Shown: positions 9,620-19,479 of the stretch, piece by piece
Layout of the letters: every line of letters begins with the position of its first letter
How positions within the stretch are numbered: the stretch's first letter is position 1
NCBI RefSeq assembly: GCF_000769655.1
Contig: NZ_CP008887.1
Location: 1,922,001 to 1,986,000, forward strand
Length of the DNA stretch: 64,000 nucleotides
Direction of reading: 5' to 3'
Origin: Thermococcus eurythermalis
GTDB taxonomy: Archaea; Methanobacteriota_B; Thermococci; Thermococcales; Thermococcaceae
Program-made: the position numbers and the translations under genes
Notes under the pieces: model-generated
The model's database searches: none
Seen by the model: only the letters and a program-made list of their open reading frames with translations
Told to the model about the DNA's origin: nothing

Positions 9620-10771
9620 ATGCTCGAGGGAATCACTGAAGAGAAAGTCAGAGAGGCAGTGGAGCTCATAAAACGGGGCTTCGACGAGAAAAAACTTAGA
9701 GCGAGGCTCGGTAAGGACTGGGAGCTCATAGCGGAGATAGCGAGGGCCAGGATTAGGGCCAGGGACAAGTTCTCGCGCGACGACCTGTGGATGGACCTCG
9801 AAGGCCTCCGCTACGCCACCCACGAAATAGTTGCCAAATACCGCGCCGAGCGCCTGAAAGAGTTCGGCGTCAAAAGCCTCGCAGACGTCTCCTGTGGAGT
9901 CGGAATCCAGCTCATCTTCTATGCGATGAAAGTCGAGAATGCCTACGGAATAGATGTAGACCCGCTCAAGATAGAGTTCGCCAAAAGGAACGCCGAGCGC
10001 TACGGTGTCGAAAACATCGAGTTCATCAACGCCGACTCGCTCGCGCCCGAGACCGTTGAGAGAGTGGACGCCGAGGTAATCTTCTCGGACCCGGCTAGAC
10101 CCCCCGAGATGCCAGAGAGGAGGCTCGAAGACCTGCTCCCGAGCCCGCTTGAGATATACCGGGCCTACAGCCCGAAGACCGACTCGTTCATCTTCGACTT
10201 ACCCCCACAGATGAGGCGCGAGAGGGTTCCCTGGAAGGGCGAGTTTGAGTACATTGACCTTTACGGCCACCTCAACAGGCTGACGTTCTACACCGAACCG
10301 CTGGCAAGGGCGGGGAGGAGTGCGGTAATCCTGCCCGCAGGCGTCAGGCTTGAAAGCGACCCCGACCTTGAGAACATCGTCGAATGGACAACTGAGCCCG
10401 GACAGTACCTCTACGAAATCCCGCAGGCTGTGGACTACGCCGACCTGCTGAACGAGCTTCTCCACAAGCTCGGCGGGAACGCCAAGATGCTCCTCAGGGA
10501 GAAGAGGCGCGTTTTAGCCACCGGTGATGAGCCAATCAAGAGCCCCTACCTCAAGAGGACGTACGCAGTTGTCACAGTCCTGCCCTTCCACCCGGTTAGG
10601 ATTAACGACCTCCTGAGGAGAGAGGGCTTTGGAAGGGCGACGCTCAAGATAAGCGTCCCGGACGAGGAGTACTGGAGGATCAGGAAGAGAATAGAGGCAA
10701 ACCTGAAGGGCGAAAGAAGGGCATTCGTCTTCAAGGTGGGCGACAAAGCAATTATAGCGGAGGCGCTATAG
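9620..10771 (+). CDS. SAM-dependent methyltransferase with THUMP-like C-terminal domain
   Basis: A 383-residue protein with a helical N-terminal domain, a Rossmann methyltransferase core and a C-terminal THUMP-like region (about residues 300-383, with [10 protein letters not shown]). SAM-binding strings are [16 protein letters not shown] (motif I) and [17 protein letters not shown] (motif II); [14 protein letters not shown] takes the catalytic-loop position. Start at ATG 9620, about 25 nt after a TTTTTAAG element. RNA is the likely substrate by family, but none is proven here. It overlaps the convergent small gene by 6 nt. Confidence 0.8.
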   Translation: MLEGITEEKVREAVELIKRGFDEKKLRARLGKDWELIAEIARARIRARDKFSRDDLWMDLEGLRYATHEIVAKYRAERLKEFGVKSLADVSCGVGIQLIFYAMKVENAYGIDVDPLKIEFAKRNAERYGVENIEFINADSLAPETVERVDAEVIFSDPARPPEMPERRLEDLLPSPLEIYRAYSPKTDSFIFDLPPQMRRERVPWKGEFEYIDLYGHLNRLTFYTEPLARAGRSAVILPAGVRLESDPDLENIVEWTTEPGQYLYEIPQAVDYADLLNELLHKLGGNAKMLLREKRRVLATGDEPIKSPYLKRTYAVVTVLPFHPVRINDLLRREGFGRATLKISVPDEEYWRIRKRIEANLKGERRAFVFKVGDKAIIAEAL

Positions 10772-10960
10772 CTCCTCTATCTTCGCGTTCCTAATCTTCT
10801 TGGAGCCGATTCTAAGCTGCTTGAAATAATTGACGTGCTCTTCAGGGAGAAACGCTTCAAGACTCGTTGATTTCAGGCGTTTTTTCTTTGTCTTAGGTTT
10901 TTCCTCCCGCTTCGTCTTCGGCTCCACGTTCCCCAGAAACTCGTCGAGCTTCCTGTTCAT
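10766..10960 (-). CDS. Small conserved protein, probable PCNA-binding TIP-type protein
   Basis: A 64-residue, lysine-rich soluble protein starting at ATG 10960 after GGTGGG. A TATA element (CTTTATACAAG on the minus strand) lies at about 10988-10998. Its position, divergent from glmS and next to the methyltransferase, matches my recollection of T. kodakarensis TK0808, described as a Thermococcales inhibitor of PCNA that lacks a canonical PIP box. The sequence has [11 protein letters not shown] but no glutamine of a true PIP motif. The functional name rests on recalled synteny, so treat it as an inference; the gene itself is well supported. Confidence 0.6.
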   Translation of the reverse strand: MNRKLDEFLGNVEPKTKREEKPKTKKKRLKSTSLEAFLPEEHVNYFKQLRIGSKKIRNAKIEEL

Positions 10961-11072
10961 CCGCCCACCCATCAAAGGTTGAGGCCCTTGTATAAAGGCT
11001 TTTCCCTGCCCGCTTCAGGAAAACTTTTAACGTTCGGAGGATTATCGTGGGAGAGAGTAAGAGGTGAGTGTC

Positions 11073-12884
11073 ATGTGCGGAATCATCGGCTACATCGGCG
11101 ACAGGAAGGCCTGTGAAGTAATCGTCAGGGGCCTGAAAAGGCTCGAATACCGCGGTTACGATTCCGTCGGCGTTGTAACCGAAGAGGACGGAAAGCTGTA
11201 TATCAAAAAAGGTGCCGGAAAGATTGATGAAGTCGTTGAGAGGCTCAACCTGCTCGACATGCCCGGAAAGCGCGGTGCCGGACACACCCGCTGGGCCACC
11301 CACGGCGTCCCGAACGATATTAACGCTCATCCCCAGAAGGACTGCACCGGGAAGATAGCCCTCGTCCACAACGGTATAATTGAGAACTTTGCGGAGCTAA
11401 AGAAGGAGCTGCTTGAAAAGGGCCACGCCTTTGAGAGCGACACGGACACCGAGGTCATAGCCCACCTGATAGAGGAGGAGCTTAAATCGAGCGGGAGCTT
11501 TGAGGAAGCCCTTAGGAAGGCCCTTCTCAGGCTCAAAGGCTCATTTGCCCTCGGCGTAATCTACACCGAGGAGCCGGATAGGATTTACTTCGTCAGAAAC
11601 GAGAGCCCCCTCGTTCTCGGAATCGGGGAGGGCGAGAACTTCGGGGCGAGCGACGTCCCGGCTTTCCTTGAGTACACCAACAGGGTCGTTTTCCTCGATG
11701 ACATGGAATATGCCATCGTTACGAAGGACTCCTGGGTGGTTAAGAAGCTTGAGACAGGCGAAGAGGTGGAGAAGGAAGTCCAGACCGTAGAGTGGACGCT
11801 TGAGATGGCGGAGAAGGGCGGCTTCCCGCACTTCATGCTCAAGGAGATATTTGAACAGCCGAGGGTTCTGAGGGACGCAATCCACGGGAACGCCGAGATA
11901 ATCCGGGACGTGGCTAGGGAAATAGCGAACTACGACAAAATATTCATCGTCGCCATGGGGACTTCATACCATGCGGGCCTCGTCGGAAAGTACCTCCTCC
12001 AGAGGCTTGCCAAGAAAGTCCCGTTCGTCGAGGACGCCAGTGAGTTCCGCTACGAGTTCGAAGACCTCGTTGATGAGGACTCCCTCGTCATAGCGATAAC
12101 CCAGAGCGGTGAAACTGCCGACACGCTCGCGGCGATGAAGCTCGCGAAGAAGAAGGGGGCCAAGGTCTTAGCCATCGTCAACGTAGTCGGGAGCATGGCG
12201 ACTAGAATAGCCGATTTAACGCTCTACACCCACGCGGGGCCCGAAATCGGTGTGGCGGCGACCAAGACCTACACGACCCAGCTCGCGGTTCTGACGATGC
12301 TCGCCATCGAGCTGGCGAGGGTTCTCGGAACCGCCGACGAGGAGTACTTGAAGGGGCTCGAAGAGTCCCTAAGGGAGGTTCCAGACCTCGTTGAGGGCAG
12401 CATCTTAAACCTCAGCGAACCGCTCAGGGAGCTTGCAGAGAGCCTTAAGGACAGAGAGGACTTCTTCTACATAGGCAGGGGCATAGGCCTTCCGACGGCG
12501 TTAGAAGGTGCCCTGAAGCTCAAGGAGATAAGCTACATCCACGCGGAAGGGCTGAGCGCAGGGGAGCTCAAGCACGGGCCTTTAGCCTTGATTGAGGACG
12601 GCGTCCCGGTCGTAGCGATAGCACCGAACGGGAAGACCTTCGACAAGATGGTGAGCAACATCGAGGAGGCGAAGGCTAGGGGGGCCTACGTAATATCCAT
12701 CGGCTCCTCTGAAAAGCTGCGTGAGGTATCGGACACGTTCATCAAGATGCCAAATGTTGACGAGGTTTTAAGTCCAATCCCCTACGTCGTCCCGCTCCAG
12801 CTCCTCGCGTACCACCTTGCCGTGCTGAGGGGCAACGACCCCGACAAGCCGAGGAACCTTGCGAAGTCCGTTACAGTTGAATGA
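11073..12884 (+). CDS. glmS: Glutamine-fructose-6-phosphate aminotransferase (isomerizing)
   Basis: Makes glucosamine-6-phosphate from fructose-6-phosphate and glutamine, the entry to UDP-GlcNAc. The 603-residue protein starts [10 protein letters not shown] at ATG 11073; Cys2 must be exposed after Met removal as the amidotransferase nucleophile, which fixes this start over the GTG 9 nt upstream. The glutaminase domain (about 1-220) has RWATHG and NGIIENF; two SIS domains follow ([35 protein letters not shown]). The promoter is near 11024-11036. It is 10 nt upstream of aglB, so sugar precursor supply and N-glycosylation are adjacent. Confidence 0.97.
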   Translation: MCGIIGYIGDRKACEVIVRGLKRLEYRGYDSVGVVTEEDGKLYIKKGAGKIDEVVERLNLLDMPGKRGAGHTRWATHGVPNDINAHPQKDCTGKIALVHNGIIENFAELKKELLEKGHAFESDTDTEVIAHLIEEELKSSGSFEEALRKALLRLKGSFALGVIYTEEPDRIYFVRNESPLVLGIGEGENFGASDVPAFLEYTNRVVFLDDMEYAIVTKDSWVVKKLETGEEVEKEVQTVEWTLEMAEKGGFPHFMLKEIFEQPRVLRDAIHGNAEIIRDVAREIANYDKIFIVAMGTSYHAGLVGKYLLQRLAKKVPFVEDASEFRYEFEDLVDEDSLVIAITQSGETADTLAAMKLAKKKGAKVLAIVNVVGSMATRIADLTLYTHAGPEIGVAATKTYTTQLAVLTMLAIELARVLGTADEEYLKGLEESLREVPDLVEGSILNLSEPLRELAESLKDREDFFYIGRGIGLPTALEGALKLKEISYIHAEGLSAGELKHGPLALIEDGVPVVAIAPNGKTFDKMVSNIEEAKARGAYVISIGSSEKLREVSDTFIKMPNVDEVLSPIPYVVPLQLLAYHLAVLRGNDPDKPRNLAKSVTVE

Positions 12885-12894
12885 GGTGATTGGA

Positions 12895-15800
12895 ATGGTG
12901 AAGACTGAGGCTAAAAAGAGGCAGGAGAATGGAAGGGGGAACAGCTCTTCCCTCTCAGCGTACTACCAGAAGTTCAAGGCCTATGGACTCCCCCTGATAG
13001 CCCTCCTGCTCGCGTATCTGGGCTTTAAACTGAGGAACGTGACGTCCAACTACAAGACCTTCCTCGACCCCGACACTTTTTTCCACTATGAGATGTACAA
13101 GATAGCCATCAATGAGTGGATTCCCAAGTATTTCGCATACGCCAATCCGCCCACAGGAATTAAGGCCAGCGGCTACCTCGGCCTCTATACCGTACAGGCG
13201 TTCTTTTACAAAGTCGTCTCGGCGTTCGGATACGACCAGCTCGGGGCCTTCAAGCTCTGGCCGCCCTTCGTCGGTGCGATGACAGTCATAGCTGTCTACC
13301 TCCTCGGGAGGAAGCTCCACTCCAACTGGGCCGGCGTATGGGCAGCCGCCTTCATGATGTTCTCCTACGCCAGCTTCAGCAAGACCTACTCCGGCAACAA
13401 CCGTGGAGAAGGGCCGTTCATGATGTTCTTCCTATACGCGGTGCTATTCCTTATGATATACCTCGACGAGAGGGGGTGGAACTGGAAGAAGGTGCTCTCA
13501 GGAGTGCTCTTCCTCGCGACCAGCGTCCTCTACATGGCAGTCTGGACCGGAAGCCAGTTCGGTGTCGGAATACTCCTGCTCTTCGCGGGCCTTACTGTGG
13601 TCGTCTTCTTCACGTTCGGCATGATTCCACAGCTGAAGAAATTCACCCAGGACTTCTTCCCGCTCTACGGACTTTCGCTTGTTCTCGGTATATGGCTCTC
13701 CGGCACCGGGTTTATCGGGATTAAGAGCTTCCTTATCTTCGCTTTCGAGGGCCTTATGGCGCTAAGTGCGCTCGTTGCAGTGATGCTCTACGGTGAGAGG
13801 CTTGGCCTCAACTACTCCGACAAAAAGCACCGCTTTGGGACGGTAGTGGCCATAGCGGTTCTCGGCTTCCTGGCGTTCTACGCGTACTTTGGCAGGGAGC
13901 TCTTCAACTTCCTCGGCGGCGCCACCCAGTCAAACCCGCTCTACCAGACCGTTGCCGAGCTCGCAAGGACTGATTGGGGGACAATAATCAGCTATTATAG
14001 CATTGGAATTCAAAAGGGAATTGTAGTAGGTGCTATAGCACTTTTTGGTTTGGTAATTTTATTAATACAGCTCATAGAACAATTAAAAGAAAACAACTCC
14101 CCCGTGACACAAGGAATATCAGCAGGGATAACACTTGGAGTCATATTAACTTACGTGTATTATTTCAAGGAGTACCCAAACGTAAAGCCTCAAGACGGGC
14201 TGTTATTCTTGATTTCAGTAAGTGGATTTGGCATTGTACTATTGAGACTTACAATACAACTAGCTAAGGGTAAACCAACAGAGAAAGAAATTTTCCTCGT
14301 CAGCTACTACGCCGGCTCTATATACCTGCTCTTCATGGCGGTCAGGTTCGTGTTCCAGGCCTCTGGAGCCATACTCCTCCTGGCTGGCGTCGCGGTTGGA
14401 GAGGCCTTCCTGTTCGTCGAGAACATGAAGGAGAGCCTCGGCACCAAGGCCCTCTACGCGGCGCTCCTCATCCTCCTATTCCTGCCTGTTCCGGTTATAG
14501 GTGCCCAGCACATGAATGATATAGCCAAAAGCTACGCAAGGAGCCAGGGCTCCGTTCCGGCTGACTGGGTGAACACGCTCAGCTGGCTCAGGGAGAACAG
14601 CCACCCGCTCGACAGCGCAACCAGCTGGTGGGACTACGGGTACTGGATTGAATCCAGCCTGCTCAGCCACAGGCGCTCCGCCACCGACGGCGGCCACGCA
14701 TACGACAGGCGCTACATTGTTGCGGACTTCTTCTCGCACTACGGAAACGAGAGCGAGCAGGACTTTGAGGCGTGGGGCCTCAACTACATGATAACCTGGC
14801 AGCAGGACATAGGAAAGTTCAACGCCATAAGCTACCTCGGCGGCGCCATCAACCACTACGAGCAGACGCACATTCCGATGTTCCAGGCCATATCAACACA
14901 GCAGATTCAGTACGCCAACGAAAGCGGCAGGCTTGCCGTTTACATAGCATCAGGAAACAGCGCGTACCAGCCGCTGGCGACCATTGACCTCACCACGGGG
15001 CAGGTAATAGGCGGCAGGGGGGACATACCTTACGTCCTCTACATCTTCGGCAACTACGGACTGCTGGCGTACCAGAAGATAGCCTTCAGCAACTTCGTTC
15101 AGCTGGCTTTCCACGTTCCGTACTCCCCGGACCCCTGGGAGTCCCAGAAGCTGTTCGCCAACTTCAAGCCGGTGTATAGCAACGGCGGCGTTTCGACCTA
15201 CGAGTTCAGGCCGTTCGCAGTTTACAGGATAGACAGGTACGAGAACGACACCTGGAAGACCGTTTACACCACCCTCGGCGGCGGAAAGCTCCAGCCAGGG
15301 GAGCAGAAGCTGAGGCTCTGGATTTCGGCCTTCGGAAGGGACATAAAGGACGCAAAGCTCGTCTTTGAGGCATACAACGGAACCGAGCTCATAAAGAGAG
15401 AGGTTCTCGCAGAGGGCCTCAGCATGGACTACCTGAACGAGACCCCCGTTGAGGTGACCCTCACGATACCCAACGCCACCGGCTACCGCCTCGTCCTCAT
15501 CCAGGAGGGCCCAGTTGGAGTGCTCAACGGGGCACCGAAGGTCAACGGGAAGGTAGCCAACCCGAGCTACATACTCGGCGAGGGCCAGAGCGGCCAGCTT
15601 GAGCTCAAGGCCGCGTTCAGAAAGGACTACGACAGCGTGAAGCTTACCCTCAGGGCGAGCATAGTCTACTACGTTGCCCCCAACGGCAAGGACATAGAGA
15701 AGGACGACTTCTACCTCGAGCCCCACCAGGACATCATAACCTACGTTCCGGTCAAGGAGCTGAGTGTCAAGGAGGGCAACAACACGATAGTCGCTCAGGC

Positions 15801-15939
15801 CAGCATGCCCGAAAACGTCTTCGGCAAGTACATCCAGGAGCTCCACAAGAAGTACGGCAAAGACAAGGTCATCATCGTCGGAAAGAGGATAGAGCCGATT
15901 TTCATCACACAGAAGGAGTATGTAATTTGGGAGGGTTAA
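12895..15939 (+). CDS. aglB: Oligosaccharyl transferase AglB (STT3)
   Basis: Membrane enzyme that transfers the lipid-linked glycan to Asn in N-x-S/T sequons. The 1014-residue protein has an N-terminal half of about 13 membrane helices and an exposed C-terminal half. The catalytic signature SWWDYGYWI is at about residues 578-586. An acidic DxD-type LDPDTFFHYEMY lies in the first external loop. Start at ATG 12895 behind GAGGTGAT. A ~310-nt segment at 13980-14290, within the membrane domain, has markedly AT-rich codons unlike the rest (see findings). It overlaps the convergent next gene by 4 nt. Confidence 0.97.
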   Translation: MVKTEAKKRQENGRGNSSSLSAYYQKFKAYGLPLIALLLAYLGFKLRNVTSNYKTFLDPDTFFHYEMYKIAINEWIPKYFAYANPPTGIKASGYLGLYTVQAFFYKVVSAFGYDQLGAFKLWPPFVGAMTVIAVYLLGRKLHSNWAGVWAAAFMMFSYASFSKTYSGNNRGEGPFMMFFLYAVLFLMIYLDERGWNWKKVLSGVLFLATSVLYMAVWTGSQFGVGILLLFAGLTVVVFFTFGMIPQLKKFTQDFFPLYGLSLVLGIWLSGTGFIGIKSFLIFAFEGLMALSALVAVMLYGERLGLNYSDKKHRFGTVVAIAVLGFLAFYAYFGRELFNFLGGATQSNPLYQTVAELARTDWGTIISYYSIGIQKGIVVGAIALFGLVILLIQLIEQLKENNSPVTQGISAGITLGVILTYVYYFKEYPNVKPQDGLLFLISVSGFGIVLLRLTIQLAKGKPTEKEIFLVSYYAGSIYLLFMAVRFVFQASGAILLLAGVAVGEAFLFVENMKESLGTKALYAALLILLFLPVPVIGAQHMNDIAKSYARSQGSVPADWVNTLSWLRENSHPLDSATSWWDYGYWIESSLLSHRRSATDGGHAYDRRYIVADFFSHYGNESEQDFEAWGLNYMITWQQDIGKFNAISYLGGAINHYEQTHIPMFQAISTQQIQYANESGRLAVYIASGNSAYQPLATIDLTTGQVIGGRGDIPYVLYIFGNYGLLAYQKIAFSNFVQLAFHVPYSPDPWESQKLFANFKPVYSNGGVSTYEFRPFAVYRIDRYENDTWKTVYTTLGGGKLQPGEQKLRLWISAFGRDIKDAKLVFEAYNGTELIKREVLAEGLSMDYLNETPVEVTLTIPNATGYRLVLIQEGPVGVLNGAPKVNGKVANPSYILGEGQSGQLELKAAFRKDYDSVKLTLRASIVYYVAPNGKDIEKDDFYLEPHQDIITYVPVKELSVKEGNNTIVAQASMPENVFGKYIQELHKKYGKDKVIIVGKRIEPIFITQKEYVIWEG

Positions 15940-16343
15940 TCCCTCACTATTTTCATATCCTCCAGCCTTTTTAGCCCTTCTTTTTCCGCTGTTTTGACGA
16001 TGCCTGGAACGAACTCCGAGCGTGGTTTGAGGATAATCGCCTCAACCCGGTCGAAGCCGAGCTTCTTCAGGGCAAAGGCCCTGTGGTGGCCGTCTATGAT
16101 GTAATACCTCCCACCGTGCGGTATCACGATTATCGGGGCGTCATACCCGTGCTTTATCTCCTGGAGAACCAAGAGGAGCTTTCCCTCGCTGAGCTCCACC
16201 TGGGTGGGGACGAGGTTCTCAAGGGAGACAAAGGCCCGCTCAAGGTCAAACCCAATGCCGTAGATTGCTTCGTATTCCCTCCTTATCCGTTCGGCACGTT
16301 TGAATGCCCCTTCCCGTGTGATGAGGCTTATCCTGCCCATCAT
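15936..16343 (-). CDS. ParB/sulfiredoxin-fold protein
   Basis: A 135-residue protein with a ParB-N/Srx-like core. VIPHGGRYYIIDGHHRAFALKKLG (about residues 75-98, named by its DGHHR core) carries the family DGHHR motif, which binds nucleotide in related enzymes. The Thermococcus ADP-dependent serine kinase SerK shares this fold, but this protein is much shorter and lacks its C-terminal domain. Function is therefore unknown: a nucleotide-binding or small kinase-like role is possible. Its stop overlaps that of aglB by 4 nt. A tiny frame upstream overlaps its start by ATGA. Confidence 0.75.
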   Translation of the reverse strand: MMGRISLITREGAFKRAERIRREYEAIYGIGFDLERAFVSLENLVPTQVELSEGKLLLVLQEIKHGYDAPIIVIPHGGRYYIIDGHHRAFALKKLGFDRVEAIILKPRSEFVPGIVKTAEKEGLKRLEDMKIVRD

Positions 16344-16435
16344 TCGGCACCCCTAACGGCGATAAACGCGGCTATGTTTTTGCATCTTTTGTAGCACTTC
16401 CTGTCAGCCTTCTCCGCAGGGCCGTTGACAACCAC
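16340..16435 (-). CDS. Possible 31-residue ORF upstream of the ParB-like gene
   Basis: An in-frame stretch from a GTG at 16435 ends in TGA overlapping the next ATG (ATGA), the arrangement used throughout this genome. The peptide contains KCYKRCKNIAA, a Cys-x3-Cys string. The frame stays open further upstream, to about 16490, without a better start codon, and the GTG lacks a clear Shine-Dalgarno site. It may be a genuine microprotein or the 3' end of a decayed gene. Confidence 0.3.
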   Translation of the reverse strand: MVVNGPAEKADRKCYKRCKNIAAFIAVRGAE

Positions 16436-16504
16436 TTCGGGGAAAGGCGGACTTGAAACCCCCTCTGCGGTGACATATAGGGAATTAAACAGAAACCCTT
16501 AAAG

Positions 16505-16520
16505 CAATTACCACGTAATT
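16505..16520. promoter_or_regulatory. Imperfect palindrome before the 16.5-kb gene
   Basis: AATTAC-CAC-GTAATT forms an inverted repeat about 20 nt upstream of the GTG start at 16539 and just downstream of a TTAAAG element. Its right half, GTAATTACC, is also the half-site of the vapB palindrome at 61917-61932. Candidate operator; the regulator is unknown. Confidence 0.35.
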
Positions 16521-16538
16521 ACCCAACGATGATGAAAA

Positions 16539-17279
16539 GTGCTGGAAGTTGAACCCCAGGAATACTACCCACTCATACACAAGCTCTTTGTATCGGAGAT
16601 TGTTGAGGCAGTTGATACTTTAGGCGCAAGTGTTAGGAGGATTAGAGCTAAGGTCAGGGAAGGAAAAAGAGTTCTCTTCCTAACCTTTGATGTCGATGTT
16701 GTCAGGTACAGCCTCAGCGGCGTGGTTGACACTGAGACTATTGTCCAGGGAATACTTGAGAAACGTATCCAAGAGGCCAATTCATCGTTTGGAAAGCTCT
16801 ATGGGTTCAGGTTTGTTCTTGAATCTGTAACGATAACCGAAGACGTGCCAAGAAGAGAGAAACGAGAAGATGCCCGGCTGGTAGTGAGCGGGCCCCAGGA
16901 GATGGAAGACGCCCTGCGGCGCCTCGGCAGGGGGCTTATGATAACCCTGAAGGAATGGAACGTGCCCCTGACGTCAATCACTGTGACGACTGATGACCTA
17001 ATTTCCCCGGAGACCGTCTCCATAGTCCTCAAACTTGCGGAGCAGATAGAAAAAGCTGAGAAGGACAGCCTCAAAAGCTCCGTCGAGACCAAGGCCAGGA
17101 GCTACGCAAAGGCACTGCTCCCAGAGAGGCTCAATATACAGGTCAAGGTTCTTGACCCAAGCGACAAGAACATTGCCCAGGTTATGAAACGTGCAAAGAG
17201 CATAGAGAAGGAGATAGAGGAGCTTACTAAGAACGAAGACCTGAAGAAGCTCATGGAGGCCTTAGGTAAGTCTCTCTAG
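16539..17279 (+). CDS. Conserved protein of unknown function
   Basis: A 246-residue soluble protein starting with GTG at 16539; the nearby ATG codons are in another frame. I do not recognise a family. The first ~100 residues look alpha/beta (KRVLFLTFDVDVVRYSL). The second half is rich in charged helices (ISPETVSIVLKLAEQIEK, then a Lys/Glu-rich C-terminus with coiled-coil potential). No catalytic motif, membrane segment or metal cluster is seen. It stands alone with its own promoter and palindrome and overlaps adk by 29 nt at the convergent 3' ends. Confidence 0.75.
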   Translation: MLEVEPQEYYPLIHKLFVSEIVEAVDTLGASVRRIRAKVREGKRVLFLTFDVDVVRYSLSGVVDTETIVQGILEKRIQEANSSFGKLYGFRFVLESVTITEDVPRREKREDARLVVSGPQEMEDALRRLGRGLMITLKEWNVPLTSITVTTDDLISPETVSIVLKLAEQIEKAEKDSLKSSVETKARSYAKALLPERLNIQVKVLDPSDKNIAQVMKRAKSIEKEIEELTKNEDLKKLMEALGKSL

Positions 17280-17922
17280 CCCTTATGTAGTCCAGCAGCG
17301 GCTGAATCCTCTTCCAAACTTCCTCGACGCCCCCGTCACCATCAACCCTGACGTAAATCCCCTTGTTTCTGTAGAACTTTATTATCGGCTCCATGTTTTT
17401 TGTGTAAATCCGGTACCTCTTCTCAACGACTTCGCGCCTGTCGTCCCGCCTCTGAATCAGCTCCGAGCCGCAGACGTCACAGACCCCAGGCTTCTTGGGT
17501 GGGTTGTATTTGACGTGGTAAACTGCGCCACAGTTCGGACAGATTCTCCTTCCGCTTATCCTCTCGACGCTGGTTTCAAGGTCTATGAAAATCTCAAGGG
17601 CCAGGTCAAGCCTTATCCCGTGGTCGTATAGGTAGCTCTCAAGGGCCAAGACCTGCTCCGGAGTCCTTGGATAGCCGTCGAGGATGAAGTTCTCCCTCTG
17701 ACGCCTCAGCCGGGAGATTATAAGGGTGTTGATGATCGTGTCTGGAATGAGCTCACCCCGGCTCAGGTAAGCCTCCATTTCCTTCCCAATCGGAGTTCCC
17801 CGCTCTATCTCCTTTCTAATAAGGTCGCCAGAGGATATGTAGGTCAGGCCGTAGCGCTCCACTATCCTGCGGGAGTGCGTGCTCTTTCCGCTTCCGGGAG
17901 GGCCGAAAATCAGAATGTTCAC
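17251..17922 (-). CDS. adk: Adenylate kinase (zinc-lid type)
   Basis: Interconverts ATP + AMP and 2 ADP. The 223-residue protein has the P-loop GPPGSGKST at residues 7-15, the AMP-binding region SSGDLIRKE, the DGYPRTPEQ motif, and a LID with four cysteines in CPNCGAVYH and CDVCGSEL that would bind zinc. This is the long, bacterial/eukaryotic-type Adk rather than the short archaeal trimeric AdkA. Start at ATG 17922. Its 3' end overlaps the upstream convergent gene by 29 nt. Confidence 0.95.
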   Translation of the reverse strand: MNILIFGPPGSGKSTHSRRIVERYGLTYISSGDLIRKEIERGTPIGKEMEAYLSRGELIPDTIINTLIISRLRRQRENFILDGYPRTPEQVLALESYLYDHGIRLDLALEIFIDLETSVERISGRRICPNCGAVYHVKYNPPKKPGVCDVCGSELIQRRDDRREVVEKRYRIYTKNMEPIIKFYRNKGIYVRVDGDGGVEEVWKRIQPLLDYIRARETYLRPP

Positions 17923-17973
17923 CGCGCACCACCATTAAACATTTATGCACACGAGTTGAATAAACTTTTGGTG

Positions 17974-18426
17974 ATGGCCGTGAAGCTGAGCACCGGTTAC
18001 GTCCGGGCAAGCGGGTACGCGCACAAGGTAAGGCGCGTTCTATTCGCCCTGGCTAGGAAGAAAGTCGAGCCAAAGGAGATTATCCGCGCCTCGGCCGAGC
18101 TCAACCAGAGGATTTTCGAGGAGTTTCAGAGGCTCAACGTCTCGAAGGAGGACGTTGTGAGGATTACCGTCGATTTCCGAATCAAGGACGGCTCCATCGT
18201 CTGGGACTATGACTCTCTCAGGATTGAGGTCTACAGGAAGGGTGAAGAAGAGAGGCTCGCGAAGGCGATGGAGGAAGTGGAGGAGCGCGAGAGGGAACTG
18301 GAGGAGAAGATCAAGGCCATCGAAGAGGTTGCCCTCAACCTCAAGAAGCTCACGGACGAGCTAATCGAGAGGATTGAGGAGCTGAAGCAGGAGCACACTT
18401 CCCTGAAGCTCAGGGCGGAGGAGTGA
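17974..18426 (+). CDS. DUF2258-like protein
   Basis: A 150-residue protein starting at ATG 17974 ([20 protein letters not shown]). The N-terminal ~90 residues form a compact alpha/beta region ([19 protein letters not shown]); the last ~60 residues are a continuous charged coiled coil ([20 protein letters not shown]). I place it in the archaeal DUF2258/COG4345 group from memory. Function unknown. AT-rich sequence upstream (AATAAACTTT) suggests a short-leader transcript. It overlaps trmY by 17 nt at the 3' end. Confidence 0.7.
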   Translation: MAVKLSTGYVRASGYAHKVRRVLFALARKKVEPKEIIRASAELNQRIFEEFQRLNVSKEDVVRITVDFRIKDGSIVWDYDSLRIEVYRKGEEERLAKAMEEVEERERELEEKIKAIEEVALNLKKLTDELIERIEELKQEHTSLKLRAEE

Positions 18427-19018
18427 GCGAGTCAAGGAAGATGTTGACGTAGGCGACGACGTGCGAGGCGAGATAGCTCTTTTTCCCGACGCTCACCTTT
18501 TCCGCTATTCCCGCTAAGAATGTCTCGTCCTCCCGGCTCAGTCCCTCGTGGTCGCCGAGGACGAAGGCGACGTTGCTCCCGAAGGAGGCCTTCTCTATCG
18601 GCTTTCCCTCCTCGTGGAGGTAGTAGAGGGTCGAGTTCTTGAGCGTCAGCCTGATGACGTCTTCAAAAGTTCGGTTGCTCACGTAGAGGCCGGGGTAAAC
18701 CTCAACCTCCTTCCCAGGCTCTTTCAGTCCCTCACCGGCCTTGAGGGCCTTCATTATAAGCTTCGCCGTGCTCCTCTCGTCCGGGTTGAGGCGAACTTTA
18801 AGCTGGGGCCCCTCGAAGCGTATCGCCTTCGGCGGGTTCGGCGGGCCGTACAGGAGGAGCCAGACGCGGACATTTTTCCGGAGGCCGTGGGAGAGCAAAA
18901 AGGCCGAGTTGAGAAACCTGCAGAGGACGTCTATCCTTCCGCTCGTGCCAGGTAAATCGCTCAGCTTGAAGTCGGGGCTCGTTTTAGCCTTGTTGGCCTT
19001 GATTATGAAGGTTCTCAA
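18410..19018 (-). CDS. trmY: tRNA (pseudouridine(54)-N1)-methyltransferase TrmY
   Basis: SPOUT-class methyltransferase that makes m1-pseudouridine at T-loop position 54 of archaeal tRNA. The 202-residue length fits. SPOUT/trefoil-knot strings are visible in the C-terminal half: [14 protein letters not shown] and [22 protein letters not shown]. The N-terminal [20 protein letters not shown] is characteristic of TrmY. It ends just before a 132-residue DUF2095-like gene on the same strand and overlaps the convergent DUF2258-like gene. Confidence 0.92.
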   Translation of the reverse strand: MRTFIIKANKAKTSPDFKLSDLPGTSGRIDVLCRFLNSAFLLSHGLRKNVRVWLLLYGPPNPPKAIRFEGPQLKVRLNPDERSTAKLIMKALKAGEGLKEPGKEVEVYPGLYVSNRTFEDVIRLTLKNSTLYYLHEEGKPIEKASFGSNVAFVLGDHEGLSREDETFLAGIAEKVSVGKKSYLASHVVAYVNIFLDSLTPPP

Positions 19019-19019
19019 C

Positions 19020-19418
19020 TCACCCCCTCCCGTGCCTCTCGTACCAGCCCCACTCCTTCTTCGGCCCGAAGGCCCTCACTCCCTTCTTGGCGAGCGTTAT
19101 CCTCAGTTCTTTCGCAATCTCAGGCGTTATCTCGCCCCTGCTCTCCATCCAGTTGATTATCTCTAGAGCCTCTTCGTCGGTCTCGCACCGCCTGAGGAAG
19201 TCTATCACCGTAGGCTCATAGCCCGAGAAGTCCATCGGCTCGGTGAGCTCCTCTCCCTCTTCCTCGTCGGTCCTGAACGCGTCTATCGGGATTCCCCCCT
19301 CTTCAAGCTCCCTTGCAAGGGCCGGGAACTTCTTCTCAAACTCCTCCCTGTCGTACTCCTGCCAGGCGAAATCATCAACGGCCCTTCTCTTTTCCTTTCT
19401 CTCCTTCTCTTTAACCAT
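19020..19418 (-). CDS. DUF2095-like conserved protein
   Basis: A 132-residue, strongly charged soluble protein starting at ATG 19418. It contains [18 protein letters not shown] and an acidic stretch ([13 protein letters not shown]), then a helical C-terminal part ending [16 protein letters not shown] recall this as the archaeal DUF2095 family, of unknown function. Only 1 nt separates it from trmY on the same strand, so they are probably co-transcribed. No cysteine cluster or nuclease motif is seen. Confidence 0.65.
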   Translation of the reverse strand: MVKEKERKEKRRAVDDFAWQEYDREEFEKKFPALARELEEGGIPIDAFRTDEEEGEELTEPMDFSGYEPTVIDFLRRCETDEEALEIINWMESRGEITPEIAKELRITLAKKGVRAFGPKKEWGWYERHGRG

Positions 19419-19479
19419 ACCCCGCACCTAACCCCAGGTCGGACCGTGGGTTTATAAACTCTCAGTGGGAGGGGCGGAT

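Noticed and set aside
8143-9768. A 541-residue version of the glycosyltransferase starting at 9768
   Set aside because: The extra 70 codons run through the divergent promoter and into the methyltransferase gene on the other strand; ATG 9558 gives a proper signal-anchor start.
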